A stretch of 64,000 nucleotides of DNA from positions 222,870 to 286,869 of the forward strand of contig MEHQ01001178.1 of NCBI GenBank assembly GCA_008828725.1, given 5' to 3'. The notes beneath the pieces are model-generated. The model saw only the letters and a list, made by a program, of their open reading frames with translations. It was not told the DNA's origin and did no database searches. This document shows, piece by piece, positions 1 to 12,666 of the stretch. How positions within the stretch are numbered: the stretch's first letter is position 1; each line of letters begins with the position of its first letter. This DNA comes from Saccharina japonica. Its lineage: Eukaryota; Sar; Phaeophyceae; Laminariales; Laminariaceae. The translations under genes were made by a program, and so were the position numbers.

Positions 1-39
1 ATCATCGCATCATAATATTGTCAATCCCCTCGTTTACAA

Positions 40-480
40 CAGAATCCAACACGAGTGCAGCTTAAGACAACAGCACGGAATCCAAAAACGCGAGCTCCGA
101 AATCACCCGCCGATAAAGTCTAGAAAAAAAAAAACAGCACATCAACGTCACGAGAGACAAGCTTCGGTTTTCAGGGTAACGATAAGCTGCTGCCATCCAG
201 CACAAGCGCCCACGAGTGCGACCGGACACAAACACGGAGCCTGAAAACGCAGTTGGGGCGACTTCGTTTGCAATACGGGTTGTGTGTGCAGCAGCTCGCC
301 GTCAGCACAACAACATCGCCAAAGGGGGTTGATTCCATGTCAGGGTAACGATGAGCTTCGGCCATTCCAGCACAAAAGCAACACACGAGTGCAACAGAAG
401 TTAACGTGGAAGCCGAAAAACGCAGTTCAGGTGGCTCCCGTTTGCGACAATGGGGTGCGGGCAGCAGCTGCAAAACTGGG
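40..480. repeat. Diverged tandem repeat of about 165 bp
   Basis: Two clear units (about 172-300 and 340-478) share the order CAGGGTAACGAT, CCAGCACAA, CACGAGTGC, AAAACGCAGTT and GCAGCAGCT. A shorter third unit precedes them from about 40. The units differ at many positions, so the array is old. No coding exon was recognised here. Confidence 0.55.
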
Positions 481-813
481 TAGACGGCTGGGCAGCTACT
501 GCTGTTCTGCTTGGCTATTGTTGTCCTCGGCAGCTGCGACGCTGGCTGCGGCCGCGACGCTGGCTGCGTGTGATTGGGCGCTGTTCTGTGCCGTATTGTG
601 GTGGGCAGATTTTTCAAAAGGTGCCAAAAAACGGTATATACCAGCGTTAGTGAACGTCGTACGCTTCAGAAAATCGGCTTCAGAAAATCCATGTATGTGA
701 AAAATCGGCTTCTGCCAGCTATTAATAGCTCGAAACGGGTCCCGAAAAATAGTAGCCCCGTCAAAATTAGAAAAAAATAGACTCAACTTCAAGAAATGGC
801 GTCTTCCCGACAC

Positions 814-1080
814 TGACCTCGCCTATCAATAAATAGACAAGACTGGTTGAATTTGGTGATGGGGTTGGACCGATGCTGTTACCGACCTCGCCCTTCAACA
901 GATATACACAAAATAGGTGGGATTTTGTGATGAGGTTGGACCGATGACCTCGCCCATCAACAGATAGACAAGATGGGTTGGGTTTTGTGTGGGGTTGAAC
1001 CGATGCTGTCACTGACCTCGCCTACCAGCAGATAGACAAGATGGGGTTGGGGTTTTGTGGTGGGGTGGTGGGGTTGATTT
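814..1080. repeat. Minisatellite, about 65-bp unit, four units
   Basis: Four imperfect units each contain GACCTCGCC, then CAGATAGACAAGAT or a variant, and then GGGGTTGGACCGATG. Unit starts are near 816, 884, 948 and 1013. The array fades into a G/T-rich stretch at 1060-1080. Confidence 0.8.
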
Positions 1081-1328
1081 CGGTGCCCACCAGACGCCAC
1101 ACATTTATTTCTGACTCGCGGTCTCCGGTAGTCGCGGTCCCCGAAAGTCGCGGTCTCCGCAAGTATACACATACGGGCGGGAGTTGCCGACGGCCTCGCC
1201 TAATCTAAGCGCGGTGTGTGCCGAGACAGGGTGGACGCTTCTGCTGTTGTCACCGGTAGCGGCCAGACAGATGGTGCGCCCCGTGTAAAGGCGGTGCTCG
1301 ATCCACGATTGACCTTTTTAGTAGCGCA

Positions 1329-1520
1329 CTGTTTTTTTTTTTGTTTTTTTTTCCATCCCATTTATTATCTTCGCCCTTCTATTATCTCCCTCTTTAGTCG
1401 TAACTCAGATCCGGGGTCACAAAGTAGGCTCTTCTCTTCCCCCCCCCACTACGGTACTTGCCTTGCATTTTTATCGCGAGAAGATGTCAGCACTTTCTTC
1501 CCTCGTCGACTTACGTCGGA
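1329..1520 (-). mobile_element. 5'-truncated SINE body, reverse orientation
   Basis: The stretch is the reverse complement of the body and A-rich tail of the SINE at 31712-32062. Shared words are CCATCCCATTTATTATCTTC, GATCCGGGGTCACAAAGTAG and CCTCGTCGACTTACGTCGGA. The T-rich start on the + strand corresponds to the A-rich 3' tail. The tRNA-like head is missing, as expected for a 5'-truncated retrocopy. Confidence 0.7.
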
Positions 1521-2901
1521 CAGAAGCCTAAATCTTACTTTAAATTCCAAGTAAGTTGTCCCCTTAGTGGTTGGGCGGCCCTAAACGTGTATTTTAAGGC
1601 CGAAACGGGTTTAAGACACTGTCAATATTAATAGTAGACTATTTTCGTACTGCACTGCTGTCCAGAAACCTAAATTTTACTCGATTCCCCAAAAAAACCG
1701 TATGCCCAAAAACGCGGGTTCAGTCCCGAATGGGCTATATATATATGACCAATCCACGTTGTTTGGGACGAAGTGCTTGGAAATCATGGTGTGGTGTGCT
1801 TTTTCTCGAAGAAATCGCGAGTCGGATTCGATTATATGAATCGGATTCGATTCGACCACGAGGGCGGAGCGGAGACCGATCGCCGACGAGCGCGGAAATG
1901 GGCCTGTTGTGCTTGTTGTCAAACCCTTCCACGCGCTTGATGAGTGTATTGTTTTCAAGGTCGGATTGGAGGAGGAGAGGACATGCTTCCGTAGTCGTGT
2001 GGTGTTTTTTAGGCCTGCAGGGGAAAACAAGCGAAGGGGACACGTGGGAAGTGGCGGTAACAGATGAGAGGCACGAAGCGAATCGAGTGGAGTGAGGGTG
2101 GAGGGTAGAAGACGCCCGAAACAATAATTTTTTTTTATGAAGTGTACGTAGCGAGGGTGAAGGGTGGAGGGTGGAGGACACCCGAAACAGCATCAGCCGA
2201 CTTTGGCGCACAGTAGTAGCGCCAGCGTAGCATAATGTGCCCCCGGGCAGTCGCGGCAGTCGTTCATGGTGACATCATTTCGGTTGGATGAAAAAAAAAA
2301 GCGGTCGTCTTGTGACTCTTGTGTTTTGTGTTTAGTTCGGAATACCGCGATCGCGTCGTTGCTGAGAGTGTTGCGTCGTTTGGTAAGCAGCAGTTGGGTC
2401 GGTCATACTTGGCGTTGGTTGAGAAAAAAAGTTACCTAGGGAGCCTTGAACAGTTGTGCCATTTTTGAGCTATCTGTCTGTGGGCGGATCAGACATGTGC
2501 GGGCAGTGTACGAGTAGCTGTAGCGTTTCTGGCAACTACGTATGGCGTTGAATAGTGTTGGTTAACCAACACATACAGACACTATTAATAGCATTTCAGA
2601 CTAAACTAAACTGACACAGCTTTTATGCAAAAAAAAAACATGTGTTTATATGTCGGCTATGTTTTGTGTGCAGCCACGAAGCGCAGTGGCGTGAATATAT
2701 CTCGAACTAAACGTACGTGTGGCATGCAAAATGTACAGCAAAACACTGCTTGATTTTTGTACAGCGGGTCGGGGAAATACGAAGCTATTAATATAATTCT
2801 GGGGCTCCATGCGACTTTTTGTTTCGACAGACTTATCTTCGCTCTACCGTACTCGATGGCCACAATGAATGCTGGATCGTGGCGGCAAGCCAATATGTGA
2901 C

Positions 2902-3006
2902 ACAGCAACGACAACAAGAATAGCAACACTAGCAACACACAACAACAACAACAACCACCACAACAACCACAAAGCAACAACCACAACAACAACCACAACA
3001 ACAGAT
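2902..3006. repeat. (CAA)n/(CAAC)n microsatellite
   Basis: The stretch is built of CAACAA and CAACCA words on the + strand for about 100 bp. Open frames crossing it (poly-Thr/Asn and poly-Val/Leu) reflect the repeat only. Confidence 0.85.
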
Positions 3007-3387
3007 AAGACACCCGTATCGGACAGGGGCTGCCAGGCATCATGCCGACACAGCTGCGGCAAGACCTCCCTTCTCTTTTTGTTTCGGTCAACCTACCGTA
3101 CGATACACTCCTCATTGGACCGCGCAAAATTCTCGCGGCCCAGAAAGCGTCGTTCAAGTCCATATGTGACAACAATAGCAGGGCCTTTTTCGGACCAACC
3201 AACCATTGTACGTTTGGGTCTGGCTTGCCGGGCCGAGCTGGCTCTATACCACCTATGGCCAGGAATGTTATCCCCGTTCAGGGTTTGCACCAGACTACAA
3301 ATGTGGCTTATATTTCCGGCCAAAGTGGTACCAAGTAGTGTGGAATTTCCTGCCAGGGGGGGTACCAAGTACAGCAGTAGTGTAGTG

Positions 3388-3560
3388 CCGTTCCCTCAGT
3401 ATATAGTGCCGGTTTGAATAGTGCCGGTTGCCCGAGTAGTGCCGGTAATTTACGTATCGGCTCGTCCATTTTTTTCATGCCCATACTAAATAAAACCTGT
3501 GTATTCCCCAATCTGGAATAGTGCCGGTTGCCGGAGTAGTGCCGGTTTTTCAGGCTGCCA
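3388..3560. repeat. Cluster of AGTGCCGGTTG words, probable MITE remnant
   Basis: AGTGCCGGT occurs five times between 3388 and 3550, in AGTGCCGGTTTGAATAGTGC and GTGCCGGTTGCCCGAGTAGT contexts. The same word forms the inverted ends of the element at 14702-14868. I read this as a decayed or nested relative. Confidence 0.45.
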
Positions 3561-4062
3561 CATACCCGCAAACTACTATGGCCACCGGCGCTACTGCTGT
3601 AGCATGAAAGGTAGGGGGGGGGGGGGGGCGTACTCATTTGTTGCTTGCCTTAGTCATTTGACCATTGACCACGCATCCCTTTCGAGACGGAGCACCGTTC
3701 CTACTCCTAATAGAGACACCTCCAACACTTGGGCGCTCATTACGTTGTTTCCATATATTACAGAGAAAGGGGGGGCAGTGAAGTATGAAATTGTTTTTTC
3801 ATGAAAGAAACATAAAACGACAGCCGCCGCCGCCACTGCCGCTGCCGTGACGTTAAACGTGGACAATCTGAAGGGCTGGGTTTTCAGCCGATCACCCGCA
3901 ACAGAAACACCACCAGACCTATGATACGTACGTAGTAAAAGGTATTCGTATACGAAGGATGTGTCAGTAACAGCACGCCAGGGAGGAACACAAAAATGTG
4001 ATGTTCGACAGGGTGCGGTGTAGGGCTGGAGAATCCAAGCAACCCATAACCGAGGTTTTTTT

Positions 4063-4190
4063 GGGGGGGGAGGGAGGGGAAGGGGTGTACTCAATAGCCG
4101 CATGTCATGCATGGCCGTAGACCCTATGGCCGTAGACCCTCGCATCCCTACAAGACTGGGACGGAGCACGTCGGGTTTTCACCGACAAGG
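4063..4190 (+). repeat. G-run-associated dispersed repeat, copy 1
   Basis: A G-rich run is followed by TGTACTC, CATGCATGGCCGTAGACCC, CTCGCATCCCTACAA, GGGACGGAGCACGTC and GGGTTTTCACCGAC. A shorter relative containing GACCACGCATCCCTTTCGAG occurs at 3609-3705 and again at 8668-8720. The copy includes an internal 16-bp duplication of GGCCGTAGACCCT. Confidence 0.75.
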
Positions 4191-6866
4191 GGGAGGGCTG
4201 TGGTGAGCAGTGGTGCTCGTACAGTAGTGGTGGGCTCTAGTACTGCCGTGCCTTGAGGTAACCGTAACCGGCGAGACTGGTCGTGTTTCTATTAATAAGA
4301 CGGCAAGCTGATACTCGTTCGCGTTTCTACATAGCATAGATAACATCAGCCGCCGTGCTCGGTTTCAGCGGCGGGCGGGAAGCGCGCCAAGGGTTATTTG
4401 CAGTGCTCGTAGGCCCGGGCGGGACCCTGATGTTAACGGCGCACGGTTCAATGGAAGTGTGCTGTGTATAAGAAACATCGAACCTGCATCACACTTTGAT
4501 AAGAGAGAGAGAGGGTGCGTGGAGGCGAAACAGCGAGAACCTGCATCAAACATGTTGATCGTCGGTGTTTCCCTCTTTTCTTTTCTTTCTTTTCTTTTTT
4601 TCAGCCGCGATGGAAATACGAAAAAAAGAAAAAAAGAAAAAAAGAAAATAAAGGCGGTGCTGCGCGCGTACGTACGTATTTTATACCGGTATGTACATAA
4701 CCGTCTTTTTCGAGTAATTTTATTTATTATTTGCCGTACGTTGGACGGATAAAAGGAGAGATTAACCTCACTGAACTTCCACACCTGTGTCGTGCTCTCG
4801 ATTTAACCCGCTTATTTTGTATACCAGAGGGTACATAGGCCACAAGGGTGCTGCCGTGTGCCATATATATATATATATATATAATATATAGTATATATAT
4901 GATACGGCAGCGTGAACACATAAACTCGCCCGGAAGCGTTTATACATGCTTTACCCCGTGGTGTCCAGCGCTTTTTTGTGGCCGAACACAAACCTTTGCC
5001 CTCGGGCAGGGCCTGTGTACATGCTGTACATGCAAGTGCGTCGTCGTATATAGTAAGGCGTCTCTCGCGGTGGTAATGAGCGGGAGAACAATGGAGTCGG
5101 CATCACACCATGCCGTGTTTTTTTGGGGGGTTTTTTGTCCCACTAATGGCGACACGCGTCCTTGGGAACCTATACACCTGGTACCAGGCGTTTAACTGGA
5201 CCTACGGCTTGGGAACAAATAGCTTGGAATTAGCATCGGGTTATATTTACAGTGGTATCGATTATTGTTTCCCACATCCCCCGCTTTCTGGTCGTAGTCT
5301 ACATCGGCAGGTTGTATGGGCAGCTATACCCCCCCCCCCCCCCCCCCCCGCTCTTTTCTGTGTACATACCTGGTATTGTTTTAGACGGGGTTTTTTTTTT
5401 TGACAAGCGGAGGGTGTTTTTTTTTTTTTCCCCGAAACCCTATGTAAGACTGTAATGTAAGACAGAGATCGTTGATCCGCGCGGAGTAGTGCGTAGGATC
5501 ATGTGGTAAAAAATAATGTGAGGGGGGAATGGCAATAAGCGACGGGGATCGGTGCTTCGAAAAAATGAGCGACGGAGAAAAAGAGGAAACACGAAAATCA
5601 GGCCTGCTTGAAACAGGCCTGAGGTTACGTGCTCACTATTAATAACCACAAAACGCCGACGGGATGCCACACGAAGTCGAGTTCCCGCCACTAATGTGGT
5701 GTGTGAGAGAAGCACGGCGCGCTGAAACCGACGGTCGTCGGCATGCAGAAATTATCACACCGCAAAAATCGATCAAGCCTCCCGGTTCGATGGCGTGGTG
5801 GTTGCGGTTCAGTCTTTTTAGGTTTAGTCTTTTGTCGAAAATCTTCTACCAGGTATATACGTACGATCGAGGACCCCAAAACCGCCCCCAAGCACGCTTC
5901 TAAAGACCGGCGCGATCGTATCAACATTTGCTGGCATGTGTGATGCAACCGCGACCATAACAGCATTCTTGGGAAACATCCAGCGGGAAAAATCTGCTAT
6001 TTGGAGCTTTTTCGTTTTTCGTTTCGTTTCGTTTTTTTTTTTCTTTGTCATGTAGAGAGACCCGTTTTAACCGTGACGACGCACAACCCTTGAGCCGACC
6101 ACTGCTGTATTCTACCGGGTATTCGCAGACCGCGAGCGGATGGAGCGCTGAAACATGACCGGACGATGGGAAGTCGAGGCATATATATAGATCGGGGCGA
6201 AAAACTTCGCTTGATTTTTTTGCAAAGGCCATCAATCACGACACAGGGCCCGGTGGTGTGACAAGCCGCCCCTACCTAACTGTACACTTGGTCGAACACA
6301 TGGCCCACATCATGCAAACCCAAAACACAGACCAACCCGGCCATGCCGCCCCCCCCCCCGCCCACCGCGCTGACCGTTACAACAGTAGACGCAGCAAATG
6401 GCAACTTTTTGTTTTGGTGTTGGTGTGTTGCCGAGCAAGCACCCGAAACGTGGAAGCAGCAGCAGCAGCCCTTTGCCCCTGTTTTTCGGCGGGTGGCTGC
6501 CCCGCGGACGTTACCGCCTCCATATTATCTCGTGCGCCGAGAAAACGTTTTCAAGCGCGGCGCCACCTCGAGGCGACCGTGAGGGTCCGCCTGGGCCCGG
6601 CACACACCACCACACCACCTCAGTGATGCCGCGTTTTTCTCATACCCCCAGGTACATCACACTTTGAAGGGCTCGGTTCGCTTCGCTACGCTCCTCTCAC
6701 CCGCCCGCGGAACCCTCCCCCCCTCCCCTCCCCTCCCCTGGGTCGCTCCCCCCCCCCCTCCCCCCTATATGTCGTTCTACTTCCCCCCTTCGCCTCCCCT
6801 GTTTCGCTCTTTCTACCCCCCCCGCCCCGCCGCTGCTCTTATCGCTGATTTTTTGCCGGGAAACAG

Positions 6867-8164
6867 GAGCTGTGTACTTTATCGTGAGCGCGATGGTTAT
6901 GATATTCTCCAACCTCGGCGAGCGTGGAGACGACGAGTGGTCTGCCTACAGGTGACGAGACACGCCTTGACGGTTACCGTGTAACGCGCATGATAGCACG
7001 CATGATAACGTTACCGTGTCACACGGGCGATAGGATAACACACCCCCACCCTCGGGAGCGAATTTCGAGGCTGATTTTGTCGCCGATGGGGAAAGGTACA
7101 AACGCCCCGAGCGTTGCGTCTTTAGAAAGGTCTCGTGGAGATCTTTGGAAGGACGGCGTTTTCGTTGTGTGTGTGTCATCGCTTGCTTTGGAGAAGCTCT
7201 GCTTCGGTAAGTTCTCCCCAGGATGTGTGTTATCGCTAGCGTGTTTTACGACTTAGGTGCTGCTGTAAAACCCCTGGTTCAGGGAGCAGACTATGTTGTG
7301 TATGCACGGGGGCGGGGGCGGGGTACTGGTCATGCCTGGCCGTAGTCGTATCACCAATGACCCTCGCATCCCGATAATGCCGGGACAGAGCACGTCGGGT
7401 TTTCACGGACGAGGCAGACATTGGGGACATAGATGTCCTGGTGGAAGAGTCCCCCATGGAATAATGGCAATGGGGACGGGAGGCAGAAGCTAACTAAACA
7501 ACAGTACCGTCGCTTGAGCGGCGCCCGGTCCAGCGGTCATGCTTCTGCTCACAGGAAGCACGTTTTAAGGCATCCGAGCGAACTGAAAAAACTCAATCTC
7601 CGCCTTGGCCGGTCCGGGGCCCCGTTCCCGAACACCGGCACCCAGCCCCGTCGCCGCCCCTCGCCTCACTCCTCACCCCGCCTCCCCTCCCGCAGCGTCT
7701 TCAACGCAGGCTGCAGCGCCTTGCTGGGCACCATCAATGCGGAGCAGTTCGAGCGCGAAATCATGCGCCAGAACCCGGCCGCCCCGGACGTTCCGAACGA
7801 CAACGACCAAGGGGATGAGTTCGTGTGGGTCGACCACCCGGGCATGCAACGCGCCGCAGCAGCCGCCGCCGTCGCCGCCGCCGCGGGTGGCGCTGGCGAT
7901 GCCGATGGCGTTGACCTTGGTGACAGCGACGGCGATGAGCTTGACAGTGACGGCGAAGAAGACGACGGGGACGGAAGTGGCGCGGAGAATGATGGCGGCG
8001 CCGGCGGAGCTGGCGCCGCCGCCCGCGGCGACGAGCCTGCCGCCCGAGGAGCGGGGCGGAAGGTCTCCGGAAAACGCGCTCGCCGGGGTTTCGAGGAGAG
8101 GAGGGAGAGGAGGGAAGAGAGGAGGCTGGCGCTGGAGGCCCTCGGGCCAGTCGAGTGGGACTGA
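6867..8164 (+). CDS. SAYSD1: SAYSvFN-domain protein (SAYSD1-like), 5' partial
   Basis: Two exons are supported: 6867-6951 and 7696-8164, with an intron of GTGACG...CCCGCAG and matching phase (the split codon is AGC). The first encodes a membrane-like stretch AVYFIVSAMVMIFSNLGERG followed by DDEWSAY. The second opens with SVFNAGCSALLGTINAEQFE. The family's SAYSvFN motif is therefore cut by the intron after SAY. In human SAYSD1 the equivalent order is a hydrophobic segment, GTRG, SAYSVFN, then GTLTAEQLERE. SAYSD1 is known as an ER-membrane factor acting with UFMylated ribosomes in translocation quality control; that role here is inferred. The tail has an acidic stretch rich in D, G and E, then a basic/acidic helix-like stretch with RRERREERR, and ends in VEWD. 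The exon at 6867 starts in phase 1, so at least one more upstream exon is needed, and it was not found. The intron carries a dispersed G-run repeat. Confidence 0.88.
7307..7435 (+). repeat. G-run-associated dispersed repeat inside the SAYSvFN intron
   Basis: GGGGGCGGGGGCGGGG leads into TACTGGTCATGCCTGGCCGT, ACCCTCGCATCCC, GGGACAGAGCACGTC, GGGTTTTCACGGAC and AGGCAGACATTGGGG. It lies wholly within the intron 6952-7695. Confidence 0.75.
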
Positions 8165-9449
8165 GCGCGAAACGCGGCACTGATTTTGGACGGTGTTTGA
8201 GAGAGCCGATCGAATGTTTTCGTTAGCTTTTGGCGACGGAAAAAAACGTCCCCTCTTTTTGTTGGGAGGGCGTGGGTGTAGAAGGACGAACTTGACCTTT
8301 GAAAAAAAACGGGATTCGGGGCAGAGCGCCTCGTCCGCCTCTATGAGGAGCAGCCGAAGCGGATGAGCGCGGTCAAGGCGAGGGATGCGGGGTTGGGCAC
8401 ACTGGCCTGTGTAAACCCGCGTTAAAACGCCGCCTTCTTTCATTTTGTTGTACTCGTTCGTTCTCAGCGGCTATCTACCGAACGAAACGATGCTTTACTT
8501 CGCACCTGGTATATACGTGTTTCTTTCACGGCTGCGCTGACGTTTTTTCGAGAAGGTGCTCGTACAGGCGGGGCGGGGAGGGGGGGGGCGCACCGGGCTC
8601 TGGAAAACTGCAGACATGCTTTTCAGGAGGTACACGTAGTATCGGGAGTTTTGCGGCGCGCGCGTGCTTGCCTTAGTCATTTGACCATTGACCACGCATC
8701 CCTTTCGAGACGGAGCAAGGGGAGGGGGGGGGGAGGTATGCGAGGAGACAGAGGCGAGAAAGCCGAAGGAGTGTGAAAGTGTTGTTGCATGCTCACGTTG
8801 GATGACACCTAGAGTGCTTTTGCTTTTGCAGTACGCAAATAAGATTTTGATCGAGCCGCTTCTAAGATCGTAGGAGAAACGTCAGGCGGGATTTTGACGG
8901 CTGACACCCTTGCAGGAGACGCTGTACCGCCTTCTCGTTTCATCCGATTGGACAAAAAAAGAGGGAAAATAGGGGGGGGGGGGTAATAAAACATAAGGTC
9001 GAGTCTTCCCGTTTCGCGGGTTTCTTCTTGACGTGTCTGGCTTTCTGGTATTCTTCCCCTGCTACTCGTACCTCAGGGCGTTGTTTACCTTAGCACCGTC
9101 GATTCTTTCATGTATCGCTTTTGTTTTTGCTCTTAGTTTTGTAACCCGCCAGAATCGACCAATCTCTCTTTATGGGATGGCCAGGCGATATGGGCTGGTT
9201 GGGGGGCGCCTGCCTGACTTCGTATCGTTCGACAGCAGTAGCAGCCCATATACATGTACATATGATACAGCAGCTATAAGTAATAGGCACCCGCCACTAT
9301 TCGGTGAGGTCTCGTTATACTCCCGACATAGCGGTTGAGTTTTTATTTTCTTTCTTTTTTGTTTTCCTTGCGTTTCGGATGCCTGCGCGCGCGCGTGCGA
9401 GGCGTCTGTCTCTCGGGCGCGCGCCGCGGCCTTTACCGGTAAAGAATAG

Positions 9450-9512
9450 CGGTGATGGGTGATGGGTGATGGATAGATGGGTGAATGGATGGATGGATGG
9501 ATAGATGGATCG
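9450..9512. repeat. (ATGG)n-type tetranucleotide repeat
   Basis: GGTGATGGGTGATGG is followed by ATGGATGGATGG and ATAGATGG, a degenerate ATGG/GATG array. Confidence 0.8.
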
Positions 9513-11091
9513 CTCAGCGGGAGATATTTCCTATTATTTCGACGTTTTTTCTCCTTTTGTTTTGCGCGATGAACAAACCAACCACGTCGTGTCAAGCAAC
9601 CATGGGAACACTGGCCCAACCCACTGTCCTGAACGGTGATAGTCTCTACTACCGTAGTGTCTGCTTGTCTCGACGGCTTGTACAGACCGCAACTGGTTTT
9701 ATTCCTTTAACTTTATCGGCGCTGGCGGGGGCGGGGAGGGGGCGGGGGGGGGGGGGAGGGGTGTACTCATGTCGTGGGGGGAGGGAGAGGGGGAGGTTGT
9801 TTGTGCACGTGTCTTTTTTTTTTATCTGGCGTTGCCTTTGTTTTTTTCGAGCAGCGCTTTTGCGTTGCGAGGGGGGGGCGAGGGCGATTAGTTGGAAGGC
9901 GTTTCACGCCGTTCTTGTTTCGGTCACGGGTACGGTACAGGTCGTCAACCCACAGGTCGTCAGCCTTCGAAATTTCGTCGAAACCCTGGGGAGTGCTCCA
10001 GCTTGACTGGCCTCTACTTTTGGGACGGTATGTATCGAAGGGTCTGTTCCAGGCAGCTGCGTAGCTGCAAGTGCAAAGCAGGAGGCATGGGTGTTGGCTG
10101 CAACGAGTTTAAATGTGTTTGCAAACAACGAGCACGATAGATAGTAGCAGCAGCAGCAGTGATGAGATTGGGTTTAGCACAATTTCGAGGCGAACGTCTC
10201 CCTTCCCTGACATGAAAGAAGGACGGGGTTTCCACCGCTGGTTCCAATGCGGGCGGGGGTGGGAAGGGGTTGACGCGCCTTTTCCCCTGCCTTTCTTTTA
10301 TCACGGGGACATATACATACACGAGTATCTGAGGGGTTTGAACGGTGCGTAGGCTTTTATTGAGCTCTAATAATAAGTGACGAGCTTCGACTGCGCGTTT
10401 TCATTGCTTGCAAGGACCTTGCGGAACGGGCAGAACGCAAGGATTTTTTTTCAATTTTTTTTTTTTCTCGACTGGGCTTTGCTCGATCGATCGAAGGCGT
10501 GCATCGCCTGCCGCGCCCTTTTTATTGTTGTGTCCATCCCCTGACCGTCAGTCACTCTTGTAACCCCTAAGGGACACCCCTTTTCGGGGACATGAGGGAT
10601 ATAAGGGATAGCGACCACAACAGCGATATAGCGTGGTGTTATCAACCATCTACGAGACCAGCGGTGGCGTCAGCGTTTACTAGGGGGTACTATTACTACT
10701 CTGTAGGGTCGTGTTTCGCCTGTGCCGTACGACTCCTCCTTGCATGGTAATGAAGAGACCAATTATTTCTCTCTCATCTCCCAATCACGCGTGGTCGTGT
10801 TGCCGTAATCGTCGTTTTGTATCGTCAGTCAGTGTTGCCCTCTGAAGCCCCCAAGAAGAGGGCTATTAAGCCGCTCTTCTTGAACTCGGCCCGTCAAACT
10901 GCTTCCTTTCCGCTGGGCGCGAATCCCCGACTTTGTTTCGGCACCCCCCCGCTGCGTGTGTGCGCTCACGCATGCTGCTACTACCACTATTGATCAAACT
11001 AAGGATATTTCACGCCCCTCATTCCCACCGTTCTAGTAATGAGGAGCAAGGAAGCCGAGGAGCGCCAAGCGCGACGAGGAAAACTAGAAGT

Positions 11092-11300
<209 letters not shown>

Positions 11301-11984
11301 TTTCTGTAGCATCCTACTTGGTATATTTCCTGCCTCCGTGAAAGTGGACGTGAGAACGAGGACAGCCGAGAACAGGCCAGGAGCGACCGGCACAGCAAAA
11401 TCAGGAAATCACCGCCAAAAGATCTCAGGCTTCGCGTAAAAAAAAAGCAACAACAACACAGTATAGTAACACAGACAGCAAGACGGGTGTAAAGCGCTTA
11501 CGACGCGGTGCGCGCGGCAGGCGCCAGCAATATTGGTTGGCACTAGTGTGCGGTGATGACGGTGAGACACAATTGCCCTGTGCCTGTTGGCACATCATCT
11601 GACACCTGCTACGATATCATGAGGGTATAATTTCGTACGTCGTAGCAGTTTTTTTCTGGCATACAACATTTCTGACTGCCGCGGGGGTCCTGAACGGAGG
11701 AGCTCTACTCACTACCACCCCTAAAACACCATTTTTTTCTTCTTGTGCTTTACATGCTATTACGAATGCGAGTTTCTACTTTTGACCAAGTCTCTCGTGA
11801 CTCGTGATAGGGACCCCTCGCAAAATAGCGTCAACCGTTTTTTTACTTGATTAAACAGTTGATTATGTCTGCGCTTTTTCGTCGGCACTTTTCATCAAAT
11901 TCTCAGAAATGTATTTGTCTACCACGTTGTACTCTAACATGTTCTCATAATTGTATCCGTCTACTACGTTGTACTCTAAGATGA

Positions 11985-12250
11985 AAATAATTTGGGAGTC
12001 ATACACGGGTCTCGAACTCCGGACTGTTGGCAAGTCCCTATACCACCTGTCACTCTACTCGGTCAAGATTGTATGTACAATCAGTTTTTCTTTATTTCAA
12101 TAGTAGACGTACTGCAAATCTATCAAAAAAGGAAGTGAAAGGGTCTCGAACCCCGGACTCTTGTGTTGACAAGTCCCTATACCCCCTGTTACTCTACGCG
12201 TACTAGTTGTGTGAACATTCAGTTTTTCTTTATTTCTATGGTAGACGTAC
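11985..12250 (-). mobile_element. Tandem pair of tRNA-like SINE units
   Basis: Two related ~125-bp units lie head to tail. On the minus strand each has a box-B-like word (GGTTCGAGACCC in one, AGTTCGAGACCC in the other) preceded about 35-40 bp upstream by GTAGAGTGACAGGTGG or a variant, which resembles a box A. Both units share CAGTTTTTCTTTATTTC and GTAGACGTACTGCAA on the + strand. tRNA origin is inferred from the boxes; neither unit folds into an obvious intact tRNA. Confidence 0.6.
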
Positions 12251-12666
12251 TGCAACGAAATAGAAAAATGCCAAAGGCTTTCTGCAACGTCAATGACATG
12301 GACCCGTGGGATGTTTCTCCAGAACTCCAGGGCCTCACGCAAGTAGAGCAGATTATCACATTGCCATAGCCTGCGCCATCATGTTGTGCGTGTACCGCCT
12401 GAGGGGAGGGCAGAGGCGGTTCTCGGGGCACGCCGTCGACGTTTTCTCCTGTTTTTTTTTCCCACCAATGCACACAAGTTGACGACAGTTACACATATCC
12501 TGCTGCGCGAGTTCCTAGCGACAGCAATTATACTATCTTATTGGAGGTACCATAGCACTTTTTGGCTGAAACGGTTTCTGAATGACGGGGCGGCTCCTTA
12601 ACCCAAAATCGTAGGAAATTCATACCTTTTTGAATTGCACTAATTTTCGTTTCATGCTTAAGCTAT

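Larger units (their letters stand above)
1..6866. other. Repeat-rich stretch without a recognised exon
   Basis: Apart from the repeats listed separately, I recognise no coding exon on either strand. Open frames here are short, built on microsatellites or lack family features. The missing 5' exons of the SAYSvFN gene (which should encode a membrane segment ending in a residue-G junction) must lie here or further upstream, but I could not place them. Confidence 0.5.
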
